Shown: positions 12,230-24,381 of the stretch, piece after piece | Numbering within the stretch: position 1 is the stretch's first letter | Layout: each line of letters starts with the position of its first letter | Assembly: GCA_016946835.1 (NCBI GenBank) | Contig: JACVTC010000089.1 | Location: 181,001 to 245,000, forward strand | Direction of reading: 5' to 3' | Length of the DNA stretch: 64,000 nt | Source of the DNA: Neocallimastix lanati (nom. inval.) | Taxonomy: Eukaryota; Neocallimastigomycota; Neocallimastigomycetes; Neocallimastigales; Neocallimastigaceae | The notes under the pieces: generated by a model | The model's database searches: none | What the model saw: the letters and a program-made list of their open reading frames with translations, nothing else | Told to the model about the DNA's origin: nothing | Position numbers and translations under genes: made by a program

Positions 12230-12640
12230 ATATATTCTAATCAATATTCTAACACGCAAGGTTTCTAAATCGACCACGAGATTACCTCCTGAATTTATAT
12301 GAGGAGATTTTCATCCTCTCAGGATGTTTTTCCCTATAAATGAAATTGGTATTCGCTCACCATGGTAAATATTCCTGTTGTTTGACTATATAATTGGTAG
12401 TGTAGAAAGCACTTGATTTAGCGTAGTAGTTCATCCCTTGATGATGATTAAAGAAATCACTGATAAGAAGCCCATCTTACAAAGCGCCGTACAGGGGATG
12501 TCTTTCATATATGTCTTGCTTCAAGAGAGGTCCGTATTGACACCGAAACGGTATAGCAAAGAATTCAATGAGAATCAAATACGTTTAAGGTAGAGACTGG
12601 AAGCCTTATTGACCTCCTTTCTCGTTAATCCCAGTCTTAA
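12230..12640 (+). repeat. Dispersed repeat R, copy 2 (longer copy)
   Basis: The first 235 bases align with 115-352. The remaining 175 bases have no counterpart there because copy 1 ends in A's. A perfect hairpin CATCCT-CTC-AGGATG lies at 12312-12326. GC content is far above the flanks. No coding frame in either strand. On the minus strand the segments TTAAGACTGGGA and TTTCGGTGT...TACGGAC also occur, in the other order, in the islet at 22550-22770, so a wider repeat family is likely. Confidence 0.7.
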
Positions 12641-12649
12641 TATATATTT

Positions 12650-13172
12650 ATATTATTAATTAAATGTTGATTATAAGTACATCATAATTTTAATTATTAA
12701 TTTATTCATAAATATCTATTATATTTTTAAATTTAATCATAAATACAAGAATTGTATCTATAATATTCTATTTCAATTATATTATTAAAGCCAATTTTAA
12801 TTTCCTTCTCATTCAACAATTAAACATAATACGGCATTTTATAAATGTCACAAAAAAAAAAAAAAAAAAAAAAAAAAATCGTTTAATATAAAAAAAAAAA
12901 AAAAAAAAAAGAATTGTTTAGTATAAAAAAAAAAAATTTGTTTATTTTCAAAAAACTTTTTATTTAAAAAAAATAAAATAAAATAAAATAAAATAAATAT
13001 ATATAAATAAGAATAAAAATAAAAAAAAATTCAAATTCTTAACCATCTTCCTAATTATATTTTACTATATTATATCATATTATATTATATTATATTATAC
13101 TATATTATGAGACAAAATATTATTAAACATATTAAATAATTTTAAGGTATAAGTAAGATTTTGTATTATATT

Positions 13173-13236
<64 letters not shown>

Positions 13237-13731
13237 TTATATTAATATAATTACATACTTAAAGTATTGAATAAATTGCCATTTATTATTATTATTAAGT
13301 ATTAAACTTAATTATAAAAGAATTATAAAAAAAAAATTTTTTTTTTCAATTTTTATTTCTTTATTAATATTGAAAGACAAAATAAAATTAATATTTCATT
13401 GATATTATTCTATTATTGATAATTTGTCCCATTTTAAAATATATAATATATGCATTGAAATTATTAGTTCAATCAATAATTATAAAATAATTTACAATTT
13501 TATTTATTTTTTTTTTTGGTATTTATCTCAATGTAATTTATTATTATTCTTTATTGAATCACTTCTTAATAAATAAATATATATTTATATATTTATATAT
13601 AGCTATTAAATATTAATACTTTTTTTTTTTTTTCTTTACATGTATATATATAGATCAAAAAATCTTTCTCCTTTTTTTTATAGAGTTACTATGATAACTG
13701 ATTTTTCCTATTTACAATTAATGATTGATTT

Positions 13732-13795
<64 letters not shown>

Positions 13796-13913
13796 TATTA
13801 TTAATTATATATTTACAATTATATATTATATATTTTAATTATATAATTAATTTAATTTACCTTTGAATCTTTATATAAATATATATATATTAGTAGTAGT
13901 AGTAGTAGTAGTA
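12650..13913. other. Simple-sequence stretch downstream of the F-box gene
   Basis: It contains poly-A runs (12851-12877, 12891-12910), AAAAT repeats, a (TA)n after poly-A at about 13170-13230, an (ATTT)n array at 13737-13794 and an AGT repeat at about 13892-13912. No gene was seen. Confidence 0.75.
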
Positions 13914-14249
13914 TTAATTGCAAAATACTTTTGAAAATGGACAAAAGATAATTTGATTAGTTTTGGAGCTATAATGAATAAGTCCAGTATCTAAAAATTT
14001 ATTATACACTAATGTACCAAAATCATATTCAAATAATTTAAAATGTTTAATTGGTATTTCTTCTGTAGCACTTTTAATATCTTTAATATCTATTACAGCT
14101 AAAGTTATAAGTTCTCTAGCTAATGCGTAATATCTATATAAAACATATAATATATCAGGTGTATGCATCTTCAATTATATAATATATCATATCAATAATA
14201 ACAAGTATTAGTATAATTAATATTTATTATATGACCAAATTTAAATAAT

Positions 14250-14286
<37 letters not shown>

Positions 14287-15652
14287 ATATTTAATATATT
14301 ATTATATTTAAGAAATAAATAAATAAATGATAAAAAAAATTATTTATTCAATATGAATTTATTATTAATATATATATATATTATTTACTTACAATATTTA
14401 AAATAGTATAACGACGATTAAATGGAATTTTTATTTGATGGTCAAAATTATTTACAGAAGTAATAAGTAAGGTACGATCACACGATATAACAATAGTACC
14501 ATCTGGACATATAAATGGTACATTCAAAGCATCACGAGCATCAATACTTTCTTTCTGAAAAATTTTAGTATCCTCTATTCTTAAATTTTCATCTAAAATA
14601 TCAATTTTTGTAGTTTTACCAGAGTCACCATTACACATAATATAATAAAACTTTTCATATTTATTGGTAGTTTCATTCATTTTTTGAAATGGACAACTAT
14701 AAATATAGCCTGTACTAAATACTCCTGGAAGTTTAATATGATAAATTTTATCATAAAGTAAGCTTTCATTATGTTCATTTTTTTTTAATGCTTCGATTAA
14801 CTTTGTAAGATCCCACACCATTGTCGTATAATCTTCTTCCAATGGATTAACCCATCCTCTTCCTGCTACAAAAATTGGTGGCTTATTTGTCATTTCTGAA
14901 GTAACAACTATAATTAAATTATCTGAAATGTATCCATCAACATATCTAAGTCTTTCATTTTCAGTTTGAGCTTTAAAAGTAAGAGATAAATGTAAATCTT
15001 TGTATCTTTCATCTATAGAAAAAATATGAATTGTAAAACCAAGATTTGTATGACTATCTGCAATACATACTATCAAATTTTCAACCAATGATACTTTTCT
15101 CACCGGAGCTCTACCAACAACAAATGTAGTAATATTATTTGGATTTTTATATTCTAAATATTTAATAGTATTATCTTGCTTTTTAAGCCAAACCATACAA
15201 TCATGCTTAATACATGCTTCATGTTTAATTAGCAATGGACTAACCCTTTAATATTATATTTAATATATATATATATAAATTTATATATTTTTATTTTTTT
15301 AACATTTTCATATTTTAAATACCACTTATTAATACTTCATTTTAATTTTATTTTTATCTAATATAAAATACATATATTCTATTTTATTTTAAAATAACAA
15401 AAAATATCTTCATTCAATGAAATGAAATTATCATAAATACCCTGTAAAATTAAGATTATATTCATTTAAATTAAATAATGTGAAAGACTTTTTATTTTCA
15501 TCTTCTACATTAGTAATTAATTGATGTTTACTTTCCAATTTATATTTACAAATATTTGAATAAGTATGATTAGGTAATGAATTAACAAGCAAATTTAAAT
15601 TTTTATTACTTGAATAATTCCATTGATAATATTGTTTCCAAAAAGAATCTTT

Positions 15653-15688
<36 letters not shown>

Positions 15689-16009
15689 AATCAATATGTT
15701 TAATAAATATTTAAAAAATAGTTATATTAAAATTTATTATTAGCATTAACTCATAAAATATAAAATTTAAATAATTTTACTAGATATATATTTATTCAGA
15801 ATATAATATATATCTACTTTTTATTATATTAAAATTATCTGAATATATATATTACAGATATTAACTTTTATATAATTTATTTAATAGTAGTATAGTACTA
15901 TAAATTTAATTTTAAACAGAAATTTCTAAAAGTAAACTATAATTGTTTTAAGTTTCGTTATTAAAATAAAAAATTAAAAATAAAATAAAATACATAAAAT
16001 AGCATAAAA

Positions 16010-16057
<48 letters not shown>

Positions 16058-16231
16058 AAAAGAAAAATAAACACAAGTTTGAAATTCCAAAGAAAATAAT
16101 AATATTAAAAATTAACCTTGATTTATGAGTGAATTCCATTGTTTACAAACAATTCTTGCGTTATTTATAGTTTCTTTATCACAATTCACAAAAACTTTTA
16201 TTAAAATTTCTGAAATTAAATGTCCAGTCAT
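13914..16231 (-). CDS. F-box protein, four exons, intact
   Basis: I predict exons 16231-16117, 15648-15441, 15239-14393 and 14168-13914. Their lengths of 115, 208, 847 and 255 sum to 1425, giving 474 residues with no internal stop. All three introns are GT-AG (donors GTTAAT, GTATTT, GTAAGT), 468, 201 and 224 bp long, and rich in T runs. The N-terminus carries an F-box (LISEILIKVF, then VCKQWNSLINQ) completed across intron 1 by DSFWKQYY, a typical F-box continuation. Residues 108-474 have alternating hydrophobic strands with recurrent W and G and could form a propeller, but I see no clear WD or Kelch signature. By family it would bind Skp1 in an SCF ubiquitin ligase and recruit a substrate; the target is unknown. 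The start is the first ATG, just before the F-box. Confidence 0.85.
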
Positions 16232-16799
16232 TTTCCTTTTTTTACTATTTTAAATAATTATTTTAAAACATATATTATATAATTTAATAAAAAAAATATA
16301 TATATATTATATATATATGACAGAATATTTAAAAATTCTAAAAAATACTATAATATTTATTAGAAAATTAATATTTTTAGTTTAAATTTTTAATTAACAA
16401 TTAATCAATACTTTTAGTTTAAATTTTTAATTAATATTTAATCAATACTTTTATTTTATTTAATATAATTTAATATATTAAATAATGTATTACAGATTTT
16501 TTTTTTTTTTTTTTTTTAATGTATTTTTTTTTCAATGTATTACAGATAAATAAGATATATAATATATATATAATTTATATAGTTCATGATATAAATAACT
16601 TATTCTACTTTATATAATTTATTATTAAAATACGTAGTAAATATAAAATTATTAAAAAATAAGTCCTTATAAATAAAAATAAAAAATCTCAGTAAAAAAC
16701 TAAATATTTATTTTACAATTTTTTGTCAATATTAATGATATTAAATCAAAATATCATGAAATACATATTTAATTAAGCAAAGACCTAGATAAATTCCTC
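16232..16799. other. Upstream region of the F-box gene
   Basis: A/T-rich, with TATATA runs near 16290-16318, a short imperfect direct repeat (AATCAATACTTTTA near 16402 and 16440) and poly-T near 16498-16517. No individual promoter element can be supported. Confidence 0.5.
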
Positions 16800-17290
16800 T
16801 TCTAATCGAACCAAGTTTGATCCCGTCCTATGACCATTTTCCAGGTTTTCCTCACAAGAAGTTTTTAAGGAATGAAGTGATTAAGGTAATATATTCTAAA
16901 TATCCTAGGTAATATGGACAAGATACTGTCCTGAGAGAGTTGCGCAAGTACTACCATTTAATATATTTACAAGAGAATTAACATTTGGGTACATGATTTC
17001 ATGTGTCCATGTTGATATATTTTGCTAAATTTCAATTTTTTTGACATTTATGCAATTACCAAATAAGAAAAGTAAATATATCTATGGGTTAGGTTATATT
17101 GATCTCTCTTCAAAGGGATGTTAGGAACTAGAGAAACATTCCAAGAAAAAGTGTACTAGAAAATTCTCAGCAATAATATGCAAGTCAGAGCGTCATTGTT
17201 GAATACTCAGTAATGGTGTCCAACAGGGAGATTATCTGCCTATCTGGAAATGTTGTGACTACCTCAATATTCCTATAAAGGTACTCAACC
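16800..17290 (+). pseudogene. Probable LINE reverse-transcriptase scrap
   Basis: A GC-richer block whose best coding clue is SNGVQQGDYLPIW near 17208-17245. It resembles the non-LTR RT block GVQQGDPLSP. Flanking frames are full of stops. No other RT motif could be placed, so the assignment is tentative. Confidence 0.4.
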
Positions 17291-17419
17291 GGAAATAAAT
17301 AAAAAAAAAAAAAATTAAACAAAGATATACTATTTATGGTTATATTATATATGGAATAATTAACCAATGATTATTCCTTAACCTTTATTTACAATAAAGG
17401 TTACGACTAAAAAAAATAT

Positions 17420-17800
17420 TTCGGGAAGTGTATTTCGTAATTGTTCCTTTCTCAATGTGGCTTATAAATTATTTAAAATAAAGCCATCCATTTTTAAGAT
17501 ATTCTATACAATCATAAATAAATTATAAATAGTTATTATTTCAAAAGAAATAATAATATATTTATACAATTAAATATTACTAAATATCTATTTTAAAAGA
17601 AATAATAATATATTCTATTAAAAAAAATTGAAAAAAATTATTTTTTTATAAAAATTATTTTTACAATTGAATATTAATAAATTATATATAAAAAATAATA
17701 TATAAAAAATATATATAAAAAATTATTTATTTAATTATTAAAAAACAAGCCATAAACGATAATACGCCATATTACGCAATTCACTACATTTAATATTTTA
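17420..17800 (+). mobile_element. MITE-like element, copy A
   Basis: It aligns over about 340 bases with the reverse complement of 30205-30570. Identical blocks include AATGTGGCTTATAA, CATTTTTAAGATATTCTATA, TTATTTCAAAAGAAATAATA, TTTTTACAATTGAATATTAA and AATTATTTATTTAATTATTA. The ends look like short imperfect inverted repeats (GTGTATTTCGTAAT against GTGAATTGCGTAAT). No coding frame. No clear target duplication was found. Confidence 0.7.
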
Positions 17801-17814
17801 TGGTAATTTAAATG

Positions 17815-17955
17815 TGTTGCATTTCGGAACGTGACTTATAAATAAATTTTTTTTTTTTTTTATAATTTAACACACCACATTTTTAATTTTTTTAAAATGA
17901 TTGTTAAGTAAATAAATAAAGGGGTAATGCATTTCGGAACGTGGCTTAATATAAA
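17815..17955 (+). repeat. Two transposon-end motifs TTGCATTTCGGAACGTG
   Basis: TGCATTTCGGAACGTG followed by ACTTA or GCTTA occurs twice in the same direction (about 17819 and 17932). It resembles the ends of the MITEs at 3090-3455 and 17420-17800, so these are probably solo or fragmentary ends of the same group. Confidence 0.55.
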
Positions 17956-18599
17956 AAGAGGTACTTATATAAATCGTTTATGTAAATGTGACTTAAATTA
18001 TATTAAATAAATAAAAAAATATTTCAATAATTTTTATAAAGATATTTAATTTTAAAGAAATAATATAATTAATAATTAATATTTTTAGTTATAATAATAA
18101 TAGTAATTATAATAATAGATATTTTATAATATTTTTTGTTAAAATAATAATAAAATATTTAGTAATATTTAATTTTAAAATATATTTTAATTTTTTCTTT
18201 TTAATAATAATAAAATATTATTTAATAACATTTAATTTTAAAAATATATTTTATTTATAATTTTCCTCTATTTGTTTCACTTTTTTCAAAATTTATTTTT
18301 TTTTTCCTTTTTTTTGATGTTTAAAAATAAAATATATTTAATTTTTTATAATTTATTATTTATTTATCTAATTTAAATTTTTATTATTTATTGTTTATTT
18401 AGTGTTTATTTATTTAATTCTATAAAGTAACAATTGTAAATAAAATGTAAATAAAATGTTTATAAGAAAAATTCTTAAAAAAAAAAAAAATAAAAAAAAA
18501 AAAAAAATAACCCATTCATATTTTCATATTTATTTCTGGTTTTATTTATTAATTTATTTATATTTATTTAAAAAAAATTAAAAATGAAAAAAAAGGGAG
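17956..18599. other. AT-rich intergenic stretch, no gene seen
   Basis: Only A/T filler and homopolymers; nothing coding. Confidence 0.7.
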
Positions 18600-19143
18600 T
18601 TAAATTAAAAATTTATTAGTCGTAGCTTTAATTTTAACCACATCACAATATTTATATGAAATGGTATCAATTCCATCATCAAATACAGCATTAAAACTAA
18701 TACCAAAATCAGATTTAGTATTTTTTTTTTTTTTTTCAATGATATTACTAGATTTATTATGAGAATAGGTAAAAGGATCATCAAAAACTATATCAGTGAA
18801 AGAAGTAATAGAACCATCAATATTGTTGGTCCATTTGATGGATTCAATACCGTTAACTTTTTGAGAAACTAATCTACCAATAGATTCATTATATGTGTAG
18901 TCAATAGAATCACCATTACCATACCTTTTAGATATTAAAATATCACCAATATAAGTATATTCAAGGAAAGTATTATATCATTAATATTGACCTTAGAAAT
19001 ATTATTTCTATTATATTCAAAGGAGTATGTTATATTATTATGAAGGAAATTATAAATCTTATCTTGTTCATATTCGAATTCATTGAATATAGTAGTATTT
19101 TCTAATTCCTTAACATCAGTTAAAATGGAAACTACATTTTCAA

Positions 19144-19174
<31 letters not shown>

Positions 19175-19195
19175 TAATTCTATTAATAATTTTAT
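18600..19195 (-). pseudogene. RHS/YD-repeat protein fragment, frameshifted
   Basis: Minus strand, three successive frame segments. The first contains Asn-rich sequence and then ITYSFEYNRNNISKV. The second contains EYTYIGDILISKRYGNGDS and IDYTYNESIGRLVSQKVNG. The third contains FGISFNAVFDDGIDTISYKY and ends at TAA (18600). The regular Y-x-Y-(N/D)-x-x-G-x-(L/I) spacing about every 20 residues is the YD-repeat signature of RHS and teneurin-type proteins, which form a beta-shell. Frame breaks lie near 18975 and at a T run of 16 at 18721-18736. No N-terminal secretion signal or toxin tip is present in the surviving piece. RHS genes are mostly bacterial, so acquisition by transfer is possible but not shown here. 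Confidence 0.65.
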
Positions 19196-19418
19196 TCTTT
19201 AAATAAAATAAAATAAAATAAAATAAAATAAAATACTTTTTTTAACAATTACTGTTAGTATTATATATATATATATATATTATAGTTTAATTAGAAATTT
19301 TATTCTTTAAATAAAATAAAATAAAATAAAATAAAATAAAATAAAATAAAATACTTTTTTTAACAATTACTGTTAGTATTATATATATATATATATATAT
19401 TATAGTTTAATTAGAAAT
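19191..19418. repeat. 107-bp tandem duplication
   Basis: Two nearly identical units start at 19191 and 19298. Each consists of TTTATTCTTTAA, AAAAT pentamers, CAATTACTGTTAGTATTA, a TA run and TAGTTTAATTAGAAAT. Confidence 0.92.
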
Positions 19419-20156
19419 ATCAGCTTATTAATTATATAACTTTTTATTAATATTATAATATTTTTTCTATTATTATTATAAGTTCACGATTAATTATAAT
19501 TTTTTTTTTTCTTTAAACTTTTGACAATTTCTTTTCAATTTTGTTCAAAATGTGATATTAAATTTTAATTCTTAATTGCAAGTGGTAAAAATAAAGAATT
19601 TGGTTTTTAGTAGTATATCAATTATTATTATTATTCTATTATGATACACATATGATGTTATTACAGGATCATTTTGATATTATAATTTTTATATAATTTC
19701 AAAAACTTTATAAATAATGAAATGTTTAAATATAATTAATATATATATATATATAATGTAATTAAGGCCTTTTTTATGAAGGGATAAATATTACATCATC
19801 TGCTTATAAGTGAATATATCTTTATATATTTTTTTTTTTAGACAGGGAAGAGAATACACTTCCAAAAACTTTATTAAATTTTATTTTAAAAAATACATGT
19901 AGGTGAAAAGTACATTAGAAATTAAAAATAAAAAATTAAAAAATAAAAAAGCTCGAAAATATATATATAATCTGTATTAAGATTTTAAAGTAATTTTTTA
20001 TGATATATTACAAAAAATATTTTAAAAAATAATTTGGATGTTTTTATATATATATATATTATTTTATAGTAGTTAACGTTCTATTTATTATGATAATTTT
20101 TAAAAAAAATTAGTATTCTTTTCCTTTAATTTCTTTAAAGCTTATAAAAAGTATTT
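19419..20156. other. AT-rich intergenic stretch, no gene seen
   Basis: A/T filler only. The sequence AAGGCCTTTTTTATGAAGGG near 19766 is the only local rise in GC. Confidence 0.65.
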
Positions 20157-20472
<316 letters not shown>

Positions 20473-20598
20473 TTTTTTTTAAAAAAAAAAAAAAAAAAAA
20501 ACATATACCAAAATCATGGATAACTTTTTTTATTTTTCATAAATAATTATTAGATTATTAATTATAAAAAATAAAAAAAAAAAATTTTTCATGATTTA

Positions 20599-20652
20599 AA
20601 ATAGATTAAGAATTTTAATGACTTAATAGACATTCAAATTCTTAATCTATTT
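20599..20652. repeat. 17-bp perfect inverted repeat
   Basis: AAATAGATTAAGAATTT (20599-20615) faces its reverse complement (20636-20652) across a 20-base loop. It could be a remnant of a small element; function unknown. Confidence 0.7.
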
Positions 20653-20806
20653 AAAAATTCAAGAAGTAGGCCTTTATTATGTCAAAAAAAAATGAATACA
20701 TAATTTTTAATTATTTAGTTTTACAACATTATATAAAAGGCTATTGACATGACTTATACTCTATATTACATCAATAAAGTACTTTTCCATTAAAACTTAT
20801 ACTTAA

Positions 20807-20881
20807 GACCATGGGTGGGAGCCCGCCGGCGTGGCCCCCCACCCATGGTCAGGCGTGGCGCCCCCTTGCTCGCGCTTACCC
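20807..20881. other. GC-rich islet with a perfect 13-bp inverted repeat
   Basis: GACCATGGGTGGG (20807-20819) faces CCCACCCATGGTC (20838-20850) across an 18-base, GC-rich loop. It is followed by GC-rich sequence to 20881 (AGGCGTGGCGCCCCCTTGCT, then CGCGCTTACCC). It stands out sharply from hundreds of bases of A/T DNA on both sides. No reading frame of note. It may be the end of a transposable element or a structured RNA segment; I do not recognise it. Confidence 0.75.
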
Positions 20882-21067
20882 AGTTTTTGAGTGATTTACT
20901 CCTACTAGTCCATTAAAATATTAATCGAATCCACTTAATATTTTATAATTAAACCAGTATGAAGAAAGTATAAATAGAAAAAAAAAATTTGAAATAAAAA
21001 CAATATTAATTTTAAAATATTAAACAAGAAATAAATTAAAAAATTCTTGCTTTTTTTTTTTTGTTCT

Positions 21068-21102
<35 letters not shown>

Positions 21103-22540
21103 TATTGATTATGTCAATGATGACATGTAAACAATAATAATAATAATAAATAAATATAATAAATAATAATAATGATAAATAATTATAATTAATTATTTAT
21201 ATTGATTATTCTTAAATTTTATTTATTTATATTTTTTAATTTTTAATTTTTAATATTAAAAAAAAAAAAAATTTATTTATTTATTTTTTGTAATTAAAAT
21301 TTTACTCTAAAATACCTTTTCAATTCTTGTAATGAATTTTAATTATTAATTAAAAATAATAATGAAAGTAATTAAATAAATAAAATTAACAGAAACAATA
21401 TTAATTAACAACAAATAATTAATGAAAATAAAATAAAATAAAATAAAAAAAAAAAAAAGAGATGGATAAATTAGTGTAACGTTTTATAATAATTTATTTT
21501 AATTTTATATGTTAGAGACTAGATAAATTACAATTCTTTTTATTTTTATTAATTAAAATAAATATAGATTTATTTTAATTACTCAATTATAATATTTTTT
21601 TTCTATTTTTATATATATAAATGAAAATATAAATGGATTTAAATTTTATGAAATTTCATATCATTCCTTTTCATAAAAAATTAATATGGAGTGACTAGAA
21701 TCAACGCAATCTATATTTACATATATACATATATTTCTATAGAATTATTAAATTTATTAAAAGTTTTAAACTTTTTTATTTTATTTTAATTATTTCTTCA
21801 TTTTATAATTATAAAAAAAATTTTTTTATCACTTGTATCTTTATTGCCAATACATAAAACGCATTTAAATAAGATGTATTATTATGATAATTTTTTTTTT
21901 ATTTTTAATTTTTTTATATAATTGAATTGTAATTAAATTTTTGTTCCTCAATATTTTTTTCACTTCTTGTAATAATTTTTAAATATTAACTAAAAGTAAT
22001 AAAAGTAAAATAAATAAGTATATGAATAAATTTATAAATAAAATTTTAAAAAAATAAATTGAAACAATATTAATTACGATCATTAAAAAATATTTTTAAA
22101 AAAAACTAATGGATAAATTAGTGTAACCTTTTTTTTATAATAATTCTAATCTTAAATACAAAAGACATAGACCAAGTAAATTTTAATAATTTTTTATTTT
22201 TTTTTTATTTTTATTTTTATTTTTTAATTACTAAATTATTATTATTGTATTGTCATTAAATAAAATTTTAATTTATATTGTCTTAAATATATCTTTTATT
22301 AGTATTATTTAATTTTAATTATAGCAGATATATATAATAATGTAATTTCAAAATAGGATAAATAATAATGTAATATTGAAAAAAAAAATTTTTTAAAATA
22401 TATTTATATAATATATATATTATTATTATATTATTAAAAAGAAAAATAATAAGAGTTTTTTATTTTTTTATTAAAACAATATTTATTAAACAAATATATA
22501 TTTAGTATTAATATTTTTATATTAACTATATTTATTAATC
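20882..22540. other. AT-rich intergenic stretch, no gene seen
   Basis: Homopolymers (T31 near 21070-21100) and A/T filler. A repeat of about 40 bases containing TATGGAGTGACTAGAATCAACGC near 21684 recurs diverged near 23412 (TATAGAGTGATTAGAATCAATGC). Confidence 0.6.
21684..21735 (+). repeat. Short dispersed repeat, copy 1 (copy 2 at 23412-23460)
   Basis: GAGTGACTAGAATCAACGCA followed by ATCTATATTTACATATATAC resembles GAGTGATTAGAATCAATGCA followed by ATCCATATTTATACATATTT at 23412-23460. Both continue into TTTCTATA. Confidence 0.7.
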
Positions 22541-22544
22541 AATT

Positions 22545-22790
22545 AAAGGAACTGGAGTTACAATACTTTGTCCTTCCTTGTAGAATGTATAAATATCATG
22601 AAGTATGAATTAAGCGGTAGATATGAGAGAAAATTAGAATAACTATTTATCCTTAATAACAGTTTAATAAAACTCCCAGTCTTAAGTGGCTATTAGGGAA
22701 GATGATTTTAATTTATTAATATTTGCTTTGTCTATTCTAAGAATAAAGTCCGTACCTACACCGAAATGCAAAATAATAAACACCATAAAG
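22545..22790. other. GC-richer islet of unknown identity
   Basis: Not simple sequence. The minus strand has a 65-codon open frame here (22682-22879) that I do not recognise. Minus-strand pieces TTTCGGTGT...TACGGAC and TTAAGACTGGGA also occur in dispersed repeat R copy 2, so it is probably a relative of that repeat. Confidence 0.4.
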
Positions 22791-24348
22791 AAATTTGAGA
22801 TATAAATATATAAATTATTAGTATGATTAATCAAAAAAATATTAAAAAAAAAAAAAAATCTAGAAAAAAAATCAATCAATCAATAAATGTATAAATTAAA
22901 AAAAAAAAAAAAAAAAAATTAATAAAATAAATATTTAAGAAATAGAAAAGTTAATAAATAAATATATATACGATATACAATAATTAATTTAAATAAGATA
23001 ATTCTATATAAATATAGTATTTTATAATAATAAAATTTTGAATTTTTTATTATTCTCCAAATTCTAAAAGTTAATTTTTTGAAATTTATTATTTAATATA
23101 TATTATTAACTAATAATAGTTTATAAAAATAATAAAAATTTTATCAGATTGAAATATTTTCCCTATTTTAAAAGTTAAAATATATATATATAACTATTAT
23201 CAAAATATCATTATTATAATAATTTTTAATTTTTAATTTTTTTTTTTTTTTTTTTTTTATTTTCGAACGGGATCAAATATATAATGAATTTTTTTTTTTT
23301 TTTTTTTTTTAATGGAATATTATAAATATAAATGAATTAAAGTTTTTTATACATAATAAATTTTTAAAAATTTATATATAAGATTTTATGACATTTCATT
23401 TTATGAATTTTTAATATAGAGTGATTAGAATCAATGCAATCCATATTTATACATATTTCTATACCATAAAAAATATATTTAAAAAAAAAAAACTTTTTTT
23501 TTTCCCTTTTTTATAAAGTAATTACAAAATATTTATCATCCTTAATCGTTTCTTTGAACAATTCATAAAACTAAAAGTATGGTATATATAATTATTATTA
23601 TATAATAATATATAATAATTTTTAAAGATTAATTACATAGTCAAATAAAGTACACATATGCACAATACTAATTTATTAAATGAAGAAGAAAAAATACAAA
23701 AGCTTAAAAATTTTAAATAGTTTATATTTAAATTTAAAAATTTAACATATTAAAGAATTAAAATATATATATATATAAATTTAATTATTTTTAAAATAAA
23801 GATTAAAAATAAAAAAAAAAAAAAAAGTCCTCTCTATAATTTTTAAATATTAATTGTCTTAAAGATTTATTTCAAATATATATAAAGTTTAAAATGAAGT
23901 ATATGTATATATATTGTATATATATATAAAAAAATAAAATAATTAAAAAAATTTAATCTTCTATAGTTCAATATATTATTAACGAATTAAAATTTTTATA
24001 ATGCTTTATATATATATTTAATAAAATTTTCAAAAAAAAAAATATTTAATTCATTGTCTATAAAAATTTAAATTGTTATAATATCATTATTACTACTAAT
24101 ATTATTATTTTAACTTCATATAGAAAGTAGATAAAAAATATATTTTTTTATATTGAAAAAAGTTTTTATAGCAGGAAAAGTATTCCTAAGTATAATTATT
24201 AATTTTATAATTCTTATATACATTTTCAAAATAATTTTATTTATTATCTTTAAAAAATGTTTTACTTTAGTTTATTTTTTATTTTATATTATTTTATATT
24301 ATTTTATTTTATTTTATATTACTTTATTTTATTTTATTGTATTATTTT

Positions 24349-24381
<33 letters not shown>

